This document shows, in pieces, positions 37,658-44,988 of a stretch of DNA of 64,000 nucleotides. The stretch is from positions 7,904 to 71,903 of the forward strand of contig UQXP01000005.1 of assembly GCA_900545055.1 (NCBI GenBank). Reading direction: 5' to 3'. Made by a program: the position numbers and the translations under genes. Positions within the stretch are counted from its first letter, which is position 1. Every line of letters starts with the position of its first letter. The DNA is from an uncultured Collinsella sp. Its GTDB lineage: Bacteria > Actinomycetota > Coriobacteriia > Coriobacteriales > Coriobacteriaceae. Below the pieces are notes generated by a model, which saw only the letters and a program-made list of their open reading frames with translations, ran no database searches and was not told where the DNA came from.

Positions 37658-38596
37658 ATGACGGCGATAAAGCAGACGAGCGTCTGCAGCGAGAAGCACC
37701 TCGCGAGACTCAGGGATTACCTCTCCTGGGACCGCGACAAGGCGCTCGCCCACGGCACGCAGAACATCATCGACGATGACCGCTGGTTTCAGGAGATGGC
37801 AGACACGAGGGCGGCCATGGGTCACGACAGGCCCGGCAAGGCCGGTGCCAAGTGTACCTACATGCAGCACCAGATACTCGGGTTCCTCCCAGACGAGTGC
37901 GACCTCAACGGCGGGAAGATGACGCCGGAGCTGTGCATGTGCTATGCGAGGGAGTACGTGGCCGAGCGCTACCCCAACCAGGAAGTCGTGATGGTGCTGC
38001 ACCGCGAGCGCTGCCGCGCGGACGCCACCGACCGCTACGCCGTGCACCTCGGCATCAACCGCAGTGATCTGGAAACCGGCCGAAGACTCGACGAGGGCCC
38101 CGCCCGAAAGGCGGCGGCATCACGCGTGAAGACCGTCCGTACCCTGGACGAAAGGTACGGCCTCAGGCAGCTTGAGCGCGGCAAGGCCAACTCGCGCGTC
38201 CACGCGAGGCAACCCGGCACGGAAGAGCGCGACATGGCCCGAAAGGGGCAGGCCGAGCGCTCGGAGAACGCCCGCATCCGCGTCGCGGTCGCCCGCCGAA
38301 TCGAGGAGGTCGGGCGCATGCGCGACTGCCCCGACCGGATGGGCGAGCTTGAGCGGCGGCTCAAGCGGGACGGCATCGAGCTCGCCAGGTCGAAGGGCGG
38401 GAGCCTCCAGTACCGCTTCCCCTCGAAGTCTCTCGGGGGCATGAGGAAGGTCAACGGCGGAAGGCTCGGCTTTGCCGTCGACCGCTCGACTGGCATCGCC
38501 GTCCGCTTCACGCTGCGCGGGATAGCGACGGCGATGCGGGCGTTCTGGGAGCTTGAGCGCAGGGCGCTGGAGAACCAGAACGGCCGAGACGACTGA
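37658..38596 (+). CDS. Relaxase (MobP-like)
   Basis: This 312-residue protein probably nicks oriT and pilots the strand. The candidate catalytic tyrosine is Y21 (RLRDYLSWDRDKA), followed by AHGTQNI as in MobP relaxases. Further on, VMVLHRERC with H115 and DRYAVHLGINR with H130 occupy the place of the metal-binding histidine motif. The classical H-x-H pair is reduced to one histidine there, a deviation worth noting. The C-terminal part is very basic and helical. AGGGAGG precedes the start, and the gene is 10 bases after the coupling protein stop. A terminator follows at once, then the candidate oriT. Confidence 0.82.
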   Translation: MTAIKQTSVCSEKHLARLRDYLSWDRDKALAHGTQNIIDDDRWFQEMADTRAAMGHDRPGKAGAKCTYMQHQILGFLPDECDLNGGKMTPELCMCYAREYVAERYPNQEVVMVLHRERCRADATDRYAVHLGINRSDLETGRRLDEGPARKAAASRVKTVRTLDERYGLRQLERGKANSRVHARQPGTEERDMARKGQAERSENARIRVAVARRIEEVGRMRDCPDRMGELERRLKRDGIELARSKGGSLQYRFPSKSLGGMRKVNGGRLGFAVDRSTGIAVRFTLRGIATAMRAFWELERRALENQNGRDD

Positions 38597-38602
38597 GCAT
38601 TT

Positions 38603-38640
38603 GGGCCGGGACGCAACAGGCGTCCCGGCCCCTTCTTTTG
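38603..38640 (+). terminator. Terminator of the mobilization operon
   Basis: GGGCCGGGACGC-AACAG-GCGTCCCGGCCC is followed by CTTCTTTTG, seven bases past the relaxase stop. Confidence 0.9.
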
Positions 38641-38689
38641 CCCTTCGGTGAGAGCGACCTCGGAGCGGTTCGCCGTCCCGCCGCAGGCG

Positions 38690-38727
38690 GGCAAGATGAT
38701 TCCGTGCAACGGAATCCATATCTTGCC
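38690..38727. other. Candidate origin of transfer (oriT)
   Basis: A nested inverted repeat lies 94 bases past the relaxase. Outer arms GGCAAGAT (38690) and ATCTTGCC (38720-38727) enclose inner arms GATTCCG and CGGAATC around TGCAA. The right arm reads ATATCTTGCCTGC, resembling the ATCCTGC/ATCTTGC core nicked by IncP-type relaxases. Position beside mobC-relaxase and the repeat layout support an oriT; the nick itself is not shown. Confidence 0.6.
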
Positions 38728-39129
38728 TGCACGGAGCGAGCCGGTTGCCCAAGGCAACGCGAGCCCGGGCAGGTGAGCGCCGGTTGAACCGACGCCGAGG
38801 AGACGCGACCCTGGGAAGCGTCGCACGACGGCGCTCGGCGACCCGGCGCGAGAGGCCCAGCCCGGCGACTACGGCGGAGCGATGGCGACTTCTGGAAGCC
38901 ATCGAGCGCAGCCGTTCGGCGGGCTGGGCCGGCGTGAGCGGAGGCGGACGAAACGCGACCCTGGGGAGCGTTGCCAGGGAACCGCAGCGAGAGCGACGCC
39001 GTGCGTCGCGGGGGTCCCGCCCATAAGCGGGACCCATCGGCCGCAAGGCCGATTGCCACGCCTCGGCCCTCTCGACCTGCACGTCGGGGAGGAGTCGGCA
39101 GTAACCTCTCCCCGATCCACAATGGAGAC
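38728..39129. other. Structured GC-rich non-coding region of the element
   Basis: No gene is supported. The stretch contains a direct repeat ACGCGACCCTGGG-AGCGT at about 38810 and 38951. It also has an inverted GCCCAGCCCG/CGGGCTGGGC pair, and hairpins at 39012-39035 (GGGTCCCGC/GCGGGACCC), 39036-39053 (ATCGGCC/GGCCGAT) and 39084-39115 (TCGGGGAG/CTCCCCGA). Relaxosome binding sites and the terminator of the minus-strand cassette are likely here. Confidence 0.5.
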
Positions 39130-40899
39130 CTAAAGCCGCTCGTAGGCCCTCTTCACCAGCTCGCCCATAAGCTGCCTTCGCTTGCCTAGGAACTCCTCGT
39201 AATCGAGGTCCTCAAACCCAACAGGCAGGGCATGCTCCTCGCAGTTGCGGCGATACTCGTCCTCCCCCAGCGCGGCGCGATACCTACAAACGTACTCATT
39301 CGGGGCGTCATCCGAGATGTAGATGTTGTTCTGGTAGTCAACGAGGGTGAAGTTGCCTCGGTTGCTGCGCTGTGAAAGGTAACCCTTGGCCTTCAGGTAG
39401 TTATCTGGGAACAGATGATGCTTGTCCAGGGCCTTTTTGGAACCTGATGAGCCGGTGAGCAGCAGTTGAGAAAGAGGGGCCATGCTGAACAGCGCCTTGG
39501 CACCGAGCACGACCTGAGCCGCGACGAAGCCCCACCAGGTCGGGCCCGTCGCCTCGTTTGCATCGAGGGAGCTGGGCAGCGTAATGGAGAAATAATCGTC
39601 CGTCATGATGGCGGCGAGCCTACGGTCGAAGTACGCCCGGAACTCATCGGCGGTCTCAAGGCGCGAGACGTCGTTAAGCTGCTGCTCGAACTCGGATTCG
39701 AAGGACCCCACATAGAGCCCCGTTATGGCTGCGGCGAAATACCAGCGTCGCACGAGCCTGCGCACAGCCAACGGCTCCATACCGAACTCGTAGCGCCCGA
39801 TAAGGTAGAACGCATAACAGAACATGAGCGCATTGCCCGACCCCACCTGGTCGGAACAGACATAGCCCGCCTCCGCCAGCGTGTTGATGAAGGCATGCCA
39901 GTTGTTCAAGTCGAGCACGAGATCGAGGGCGCGACCGAACGTAGCAAAGTTCTCGGCTCGCGTCTCGGGCGTCGTTTCCTTTGTCTTGAGATCTCGCCCG
40001 CGAAGAATCTGGTAGGCATAACGCAGGCGACCCCTCTTGAACCCCACGCCCACCGTGGCGCGGATGATATGCGTCGGCGAGACGGTCATGAGCGGGTTGT
40101 ACGAGGTGCCCTTTGCGGGCGCATGGCTCATGGCGCAGAACTCCTCTATGCGCTCCCTCATGGCAGGTTCGTAGACCGAAAGCAGGGTCATGATGAAGTC
40201 ATCCTGCTTAAGCGCCTGCCCTTGCGAGTTCACACGCACAAAGATGTCCGATACGGTCTCCTCGTCAGCCGATTCGGAAATCTCCAGCGTCGGCAGAAGA
40301 TAACGCTCAAGCCCGAGTAATGCGTTGAGCCCGCTCTCGACGGCGTCCTCGCCGCCATCGTCGAGTTGGGGTTCTCCCTTTTTGGCATTCGCCTCGTTAA
40401 GGCGCTTGATGAACGCCCTGCGATAGGCGCTCAGCTTGTTGTCGTGGTTCGCCGCGAAGGCCTCGGATACGTCGGGCACATAGCGCGAATCCTTCTCGGT
40501 CGAAGCATCGGCATTCTTGAATGAGCGTGCGATGGGGTCGTAGGCGATCTTCACCGTTCGCTCCCTGAAGTTCTTGTCTCGCACGGGTACGCCGTACAGA
40601 GAGCTCAAGAGGGCAGTGAGCCTCTGCTGTCCGTCGATGACAAGGGACTTGGGGACGGCATACACCTTTTGGTTCGAGCCTATGGCAGACTTCTTGCCCG
40701 CATCATCGCTCGGAGAGTCCCACAGCATCACATAGCCGATAGGGTATCCGCGAAGCATGGAATCAAGCAGATCGCGAACCTTTTCATTGCCCCACACGAA
40801 AGGCCGTTGCAGATCAGGCAGGCCAATCTTGCCCGTCTGAACATCCTTCAGGATGTTACCGACCTCCAGCGATATGGGGTTATAGATGGAATTTGGCAC
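39130..40899 (-). CDS. DUF262 protein with C-terminal HNH/DUF1524-type nuclease
   Basis: This 589-residue protein belongs to the GmrSD/SspE superfamily layout. The N-terminal DUF262 domain (ParB-like NTPase fold) has LPDLQRPFVWGNEKVRDLLDS and IDGQQRL (D89-Q92). The C-terminal region has KHHLFPDNYL (H494-H495) and NRGNFTLVDYQNNIYIS, the histidine and asparagine pattern of DUF1524/HNH nucleases. Relatives such as type IV restriction enzymes and SspE cut or nick DNA according to its modification. The start is a GTG sharing one base with the stop of the MmeI-like gene, so translation is coupled. A joint anti-phage role is inference, and whether it is activated or blocked by the partner's methylation is open. 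Confidence 0.85.
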   Translation of the reverse strand: MPNSIYNPISLEVGNILKDVQTGKIGLPDLQRPFVWGNEKVRDLLDSMLRGYPIGYVMLWDSPSDDAGKKSAIGSNQKVYAVPKSLVIDGQQRLTALLSSLYGVPVRDKNFRERTVKIAYDPIARSFKNADASTEKDSRYVPDVSEAFAANHDNKLSAYRRAFIKRLNEANAKKGEPQLDDGGEDAVESGLNALLGLERYLLPTLEISESADEETVSDIFVRVNSQGQALKQDDFIMTLLSVYEPAMRERIEEFCAMSHAPAKGTSYNPLMTVSPTHIIRATVGVGFKRGRLRYAYQILRGRDLKTKETTPETRAENFATFGRALDLVLDLNNWHAFINTLAEAGYVCSDQVGSGNALMFCYAFYLIGRYEFGMEPLAVRRLVRRWYFAAAITGLYVGSFESEFEQQLNDVSRLETADEFRAYFDRRLAAIMTDDYFSITLPSSLDANEATGPTWWGFVAAQVVLGAKALFSMAPLSQLLLTGSSGSKKALDKHHLFPDNYLKAKGYLSQRSNRGNFTLVDYQNNIYISDDAPNEYVCRYRAALGEDEYRRNCEEHALPVGFEDLDYEEFLGKRRQLMGELVKRAYERL

Positions 40900-43727
40900 T
40901 ATAGTTCACCGACCTTCTTGGCGTACAGGTTGAAAAGATGGGCGACTATCCTCTCCTCGTCCCCGCCGAAGTCGACGCCATAGGCGGCTTCGACGGCGGC
41001 ATCGAGCGCCTTGTGCGCTGTCATCAGCTCGGGGAAGAACGTCTCGTTCTTGGGATCGTACATGTCCGCGAGCGTCGCACCTTCTTGGGCATCCCGGGCG
41101 TCGAGCACGGCTTGGGCGCAACGCTCGACTTCCTCGCGTTGTGATTCCGTGGGCTCGGGCCAGACGAAGTTGTTGTAATCAATATTGGCCAAATACTGGT
41201 AATCGTCCTTCAATCTTCCGGTTACGATCCTAACCCATGCATTATGGAATTGAGATTGCAGAATGCCATAGTGATAGAGAGAAGCATTAGGTATCAATCT
41301 AACCTTGTTGCTGCAAAATATCTCTGGACCAACAAAGCCCATTGGAACACGTTTCCGTCTGCTTGAAGACACCTCTGGGATGATGATGGAACTTCCCTCG
41401 GGCATGTTCTCAACGTGAAATCTCGTTGGCTTATCTGCTATTTTTCGGGTTCCAGCGCTTTTACTTGCAAGCCTGTATTCACGAACCTGTTCTACTCTCT
41501 TTCTGCACTCAGGAAGCTGCTTTAAATCTGAGAAGGTTGCCTCCCCAAGCCACAGGCACCAGCGATGATAGCCATGAATGAACTCTTTTGATCCAAGCCA
41601 TGGATGGAAGAAGCCTTCGGCCTTTGGCTCTTTCTTCAGGAAATCGTCTTTCTCCTCATCGGTAAACAGGTAGAATCCCCCATCAATAGGTTTATTTCCG
41701 ATGCCCATTTCCGGAACATCACAAATAGGCTTGCTGCGGCTGTAGATGAATACATCAGGGGCGTCTTTCAGATACGCATTGATTCGAGCCGTGGGAATCT
41801 GTTCTTCGTCGCTGTCCGGGGTCGCGTGGTAGAAGAGCGTCTTGGTCCCCGACTCGCGGGAGAAGCCCACGATGACGCAGAACACGTGTGCCTTGTCCGC
41901 AGCCTCGTTGTCCCACCTGAACGTGTTGTGCGCGAAGTCGATGTGGATACCCAGGTCGTGCAGGGGTTTCCAGAGGTTGGCGACCTGCTCGCCCTGACAT
42001 ATCGAGTTGGTAGAGACCAGGGCGCAGCGCGTGCGCTTTCCCTGCGTGAACCTCGCGGCCTTCATGTACCAGGCCCCGCAGTAGTCGATGTTGCCCGCGT
42101 TCTTCGCGCCGTCGAAGACCTCAAGGAGTTCGGCCTTCTGCTCCTTGGACTGGTTACGGGCCCCAAGGAAGGGCGGATTGCCCACGAGGTACGTGAGGTC
42201 ATCGGGGAACACCTCGGACCAATCGGTCTTGAGGGCGTTGCCCTCATGGAGGTTGCTGAGGCTCCTGAGCGGCAGGAAGTCGAAGTCATAACCGACGTAT
42301 ATCTCCTGCGTCTTTCGGAGCATCTGCTCCTCGGTGATCCAAAGGGCGGTCTTAGCGACCGAGACGGCGAAGTCGTTTATCTCGATGCCGTACAGCTGGT
42401 CCAGGGACACGCGGACAGGGCTGTCCTGCGCAACGACGAGGGACGTCTGTCCCGCGCTGCCGGTCTCCTCGCCGAGCTCGTCCTCGATGATTCGGTTCTC
42501 GATGGTGCGCAGCTGCCGGTACGCCTCGGTAAGGAAGTTGCCCGAGCCGCACGCGGGGTCGCCGATGGTGATGGAGGCCACCTTGTCGTGTAGCCTCGCC
42601 AGGGCCTGCTTGCGCTTGGCAGCTGTCTTCTCGCCCTCGGCCTCGTGCAGTTCATCCCACAGCTCGTCGAGGAAGAGTGGCCTGAGGCAGCGCTCGATAT
42701 TCTCGACGCTCGTGTAGTGCATGCCCCCGGCGTGGCGCGTCTCGGGGTTCAGCGTGCCCTCGAACACGCCGCCGAAGATGACGCCCGAGATCTCGCGCCA
42801 GTCGAAGTCCTGGGACGCGTCAGCGATGGCCTCGAGGATCTCCGAGGTCATCTGCGGGACGATGATGGAGGAGTCGGCGAACAGACCGCCGTTCACGTAG
42901 GGGAAGGCCGCGAGGTCCTCGTCCATGTACTCATCCCTCTGCTCTAGGGGCGTGTCGATCGTCTCAAACAAATCGACCAGTTTTCGGCGGAGCTTCGCGG
43001 GGTCTCCCTCGCAGTACCTGCCGAACGCCTGGTGCGATTGCAGGAGGTCGGCGTCCTCGGCGTAGAGCAGGAAGATGATTCGGGTGATGAGCACGTTGAG
43101 GGAGCGCTGCTCCTCTTGCGCCCGCTCATCCTTCTCCTCAATGTGGTGGTACTGCTTGGCGAGGGCATCGTAGAGCCTGGAGACGTAGGCCCCGGCCTCG
43201 ATGGAAAGCTGCTGCTCCTTGTGCAAGCGGCTCGTCTCATTGGATGTCAGGAAGGAGAGAAGGTACAGGCTGTCCGGGAGCTCTTCAAGGGAGAACTCCT
43301 GCACGGTGTCCTCGGGCCTCTCGCTGTCGAGGTCGTAGAGGCGGAAGCTCCCGAAGTTGCACGTCATCACCCAGCGGGGGCGCTCGGAGTACGGCAGGTG
43401 CCGCGCGTACCACATGGCCTGCTGGAGCGGCGTCTCCATGCCGCCGTTCCTGGGTTCTGGCTTGTCGAGGTCGATACCCCACGACTTCTGCTCGCACAGG
43501 AAGTTATGGTCGGAGACGAACACGTCGATGCGTCGGCCTCTCACCTTCCGCTCGAAGTCGACGAAGCTGTCTATGGTGTTGGACGGGATGCCCAGGACGT
43601 TGATGAGCAGATCTACCCAGAACTTCTGCGTGTCCTGCTGCTCGTTGTTGGAGCCCGCGGGGATGGCGGCAAGGCGCTTCTGCCACCGCTTGACGAACTC
43701 CTTTGCCTCTTTCTTGCTGGCAGGCAT
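40899..43727 (-). CDS. MmeI-like fused restriction endonuclease-methyltransferase (type IIL/IIG)
   Basis: This 942-residue protein is close to MmeI in length and domain order. The N-terminal nuclease has D68 (RRIDVF) and E79-Q-K81 (LCEQKS), a PD-(D/E)XK site. A helical spacer covers about 170-330. The adenine methyltransferase has motif I DPACGSGNF (390-398), LYGIEI (445-450) and motif IV NPPF (517-520). A target recognition region occupies about 650-850. One chain should recognise, methylate one strand and cut. AGGAGG lies six bases before the ATG. The recognition segment around 41200-41760 is distinctly AT-richer than the rest, suggesting domain exchange. It is cotranscribed with the DUF262 gene. 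Confidence 0.88.
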   Translation of the reverse strand: MPASKKEAKEFVKRWQKRLAAIPAGSNNEQQDTQKFWVDLLINVLGIPSNTIDSFVDFERKVRGRRIDVFVSDHNFLCEQKSWGIDLDKPEPRNGGMETPLQQAMWYARHLPYSERPRWVMTCNFGSFRLYDLDSERPEDTVQEFSLEELPDSLYLLSFLTSNETSRLHKEQQLSIEAGAYVSRLYDALAKQYHHIEEKDERAQEEQRSLNVLITRIIFLLYAEDADLLQSHQAFGRYCEGDPAKLRRKLVDLFETIDTPLEQRDEYMDEDLAAFPYVNGGLFADSSIIVPQMTSEILEAIADASQDFDWREISGVIFGGVFEGTLNPETRHAGGMHYTSVENIERCLRPLFLDELWDELHEAEGEKTAAKRKQALARLHDKVASITIGDPACGSGNFLTEAYRQLRTIENRIIEDELGEETGSAGQTSLVVAQDSPVRVSLDQLYGIEINDFAVSVAKTALWITEEQMLRKTQEIYVGYDFDFLPLRSLSNLHEGNALKTDWSEVFPDDLTYLVGNPPFLGARNQSKEQKAELLEVFDGAKNAGNIDYCGAWYMKAARFTQGKRTRCALVSTNSICQGEQVANLWKPLHDLGIHIDFAHNTFRWDNEAADKAHVFCVIVGFSRESGTKTLFYHATPDSDEEQIPTARINAYLKDAPDVFIYSRSKPICDVPEMGIGNKPIDGGFYLFTDEEKDDFLKKEPKAEGFFHPWLGSKEFIHGYHRWCLWLGEATFSDLKQLPECRKRVEQVREYRLASKSAGTRKIADKPTRFHVENMPEGSSIIIPEVSSSRRKRVPMGFVGPEIFCSNKVRLIPNASLYHYGILQSQFHNAWVRIVTGRLKDDYQYLANIDYNNFVWPEPTESQREEVERCAQAVLDARDAQEGATLADMYDPKNETFFPELMTAHKALDAAVEAAYGVDFGGDEERIVAHLFNLYAKKVGEL

Positions 43728-43795
43728 ACCGGACCTCCTGCGTCGTTGTCACTTTCGGACAATTTTAAGGGGTAAAAGCCCTCTTCCAAGCGGAA

Positions 43796-43966
43796 GGGCG
43801 AGTTTTCAACGGTCCACGGTGCCGCAGGGTCCCAGGCGAAACCCGAAGACGCCGGGGGCTGTTGGAAACTCGCCCATCTCACAGCAACGTCACCCTAGGT
43901 TTTCAACGCTTTCCATGGCCGAAGGGCTTCTTATAAGCCCGTAGGCTGTGGGAAGGGTTGAAAACC
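43796..43966. repeat. Two related hairpins in front of the defence cassette
   Basis: GGGCGAGTTTTCAAC (43796-43810) pairs with GTTGGAAACTCGCCC (43861-43875), with one G-T. GGTTTTCAAC (43898-43907) pairs with GTTGAAAACC (43957-43966), enclosing a further GGGCTT/AAGCCC hairpin (43924-43940). Both share GTTTTCAAC. They lie upstream of the MmeI-like gene and could be operator sites, a structured leader or a small RNA. Confidence 0.7.
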
Positions 43967-44000
43967 GGACTTTGGGCATAGCCCTTCACAAAAAAACTAT

Positions 44001-44018
44001 CTACCCAAATTCTACCCA
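44001..44018. repeat. Candidate integrase arm site, right end
   Basis: CTACCCAAATTCTACCCA matches the left-end site at 31821-31838 in all but one base. It lies 69 bases inside attR. Confidence 0.6.
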
Positions 44019-44049
44019 ACTGACGTTAACGATGCCCCTATATAAGAAA

Positions 44050-44081
44050 GCAGGTCAGACGATTTATACCGTCTGACCTGC
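44050..44081 (-). terminator. Element-encoded terminator for tRNA-Arg
   Basis: On the minus strand GCAGGTCAGACG-N8-CGTCTGACCTGC is followed by TTTCTTAT, nine bases past the tRNA 3' end. The element thus supplies a terminator for the gene it interrupts. Confidence 0.85.
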
Positions 44082-44086
44082 ATTTA

Positions 44087-44135
44087 CTTCTGGTGCCCCC
44101 GGGCGGATTCGAACCGTCGACACCCGCTTTAGGAG
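44087..44135. repeat. attR: 49-bp direct repeat within tRNA-Arg
   Basis: This is the exact partner of 31663-31711. Here it forms the 3' end of the complete tRNA gene. Confidence 0.92.
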
Positions 44136-44166
44136 AGCGGTGCTCTATCCCCTGAGCTACGGAGGC
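44091..44166 (-). tRNA. tRNA-Arg (anticodon CCT)
   Basis: This is a 76-base cloverleaf with encoded CCA. The acceptor GCCTCCG pairs with CGGGGGC. The D-arm contains GCTCAGGGGATAGAGC, and the anticodon stem CCGCT/AGCGG encloses CTCCTAA. The T-loop is TTCGAAT. There is one mismatch in the T-stem. It serves as the integration site of the element. Confidence 0.96.
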
Positions 44167-44247
44167 ATGTTGTACTAGTGTAGCAGATTTACGCCGTTGT
44201 AATACAGCGTATAGCCACTCTTCGAAGTTGCGGTGGAACAGCCCTCC

Positions 44248-44460
44248 GGAAAGTGTGTCCCACTATCCAGGCAAATTCTGGGTCAAACTTTCCCAATGGG
44301 ACCTCGCTGGAAACTGTGTCCCAGAATTTCGGCTCGAAACGGGACACGGTTTCCCAAACGACCCCGTTCCGGAAACTACATCCCGGAATCGGCGCTCGAA
44401 CTGGGATGCACTTTCCCAATCGAGCCCCATGGGAAACTGCGTCCCACTTTGGGGGGCGCT
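44248..44460. repeat. Tandem array of palindromic 61-62-bp units
   Basis: Units start at 44248, 44309, 44371 and (partial) 44432, each opening GGAAA-C/G-T followed by a TCCC word. Each full unit is itself palindromic: in the second, GGAAACTGTGTCCC pairs with GGGACACGGTTTCC. The units are similar but not identical. Several frames are open through the array, but no ribosome binding site or family supports coding. Confidence 0.85.
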
Positions 44461-44469
44461 CTTTAATGA

Positions 44470-44868
44470 CTAGTTGCCTTTGTGGAAGAGGCTTTTGATA
44501 ACGGAGGGGATGCTCTTCGCGCCCTTGGCGGTCACATCGATAAAGTCGGGCGAGCGCACGAGCTTATCCTCGTCGACGTACTTGCGGACAGCACGAAGCG
44601 TCTCTTTGTCGTCGCGCGTCGAAAACGTAAAGTGACCGTTGTCCTTGGTGAAGATGGCAAAACGCGTGATCTTCTTGGTGCCGCGTAAAACCTCGGCGGC
44701 AATATAGTCGACCTCGTCCCACGGGATTTGAATATAATCCTCGGGATTGCGCTCGTTGTAATACTCGAACGCCTTATTGCCCACCATCACGTTACCGTGG
44801 CTGGTAAGCCCCATCAGGCAGGTTGCCGGCGTTGCCAGATCGACCGTGCTGTTCTGAGATTGCGCCAT
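44470..44868 (-). CDS. manO: DUF956 protein, putative mannose-PTS operon regulator
   Basis: This 132-residue cytoplasmic protein belongs to the DUF956/ManO family found at the end of mannose-type PTS operons. Visible family segments are CLMGLTSHGNVMVGNKAFEYY, EDYIQIPWDEVDYIAAEV and FAIFTKDNGHFTFST. The start at 44868 is chosen because GAGG/GGAGGG lies upstream and the earlier ATG adds an atypical leader. A terminator hairpin separates it from manZ, so expression probably depends on partial read-through. The exact biochemical role is not established for the family. Confidence 0.88.
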   Translation of the reverse strand: MAQSQNSTVDLATPATCLMGLTSHGNVMVGNKAFEYYNERNPEDYIQIPWDEVDYIAAEVLRGTKKITRFAIFTKDNGHFTFSTRDDKETLRAVRKYVDEDKLVRSPDFIDVTAKGAKSIPSVIKSLFHKGN

Positions 44869-44883
44869 GCGCGCCTCGCCCTC

Positions 44884-44932
44884 CAAATAAAACAATCGGA
44901 CCGCATCCAGTGTACCCACCGGGTGCGGTCCG
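44884..44932 (-). terminator. Terminator/attenuator between manZ and the DUF956 gene
   Basis: On the minus strand CGGACCGCA and TGCGGTCCG pair around an 18-base loop, followed by ATTGTTTTATTT, just ahead of the DUF956 ribosome binding site. Confidence 0.8.
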
Positions 44933-44988
44933 TTTCAATGGCTCAAAAGCCCTTGCCTAGCAATTCTCGGTCTTAAGCCGAAACGTGC

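Larger units (their letters stand above)
31663..44135. mobile_element. Integrative mobilizable element in tRNA-Arg(CCT)
   Basis: Perfect 49-bp direct repeats bound about 12.4 kb. A tyrosine integrase sits just inside attL, and near-identical 18-bp candidate arm sites occur at both ends (31821 and 44001). The plus-strand core holds an HTH protein, a DnaB/RecA-like ATPase, MobC, a VirD4-type coupling protein and a relaxase, then a candidate oriT. A minus-strand defence cassette follows. No VirB4, VirB6 or other channel genes are present, so transfer should depend on a helper conjugation system, although the element brings its own coupling protein. The intact tRNA gene is kept at the right end with an element-encoded terminator. 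Confidence 0.9.

Noticed and set aside
44189..44419. Open frames through the 61-bp array on both strands
   Set aside because: Frames stay open because the repeat lacks stops. There is no ribosome binding site, and all strands look equally open.
44248..44460. CRISPR array
   Set aside because: Whole 61-bp units repeat with drift, and there are no unique spacers between constant repeats. No cas genes are present. The same applies to 60921-61140.
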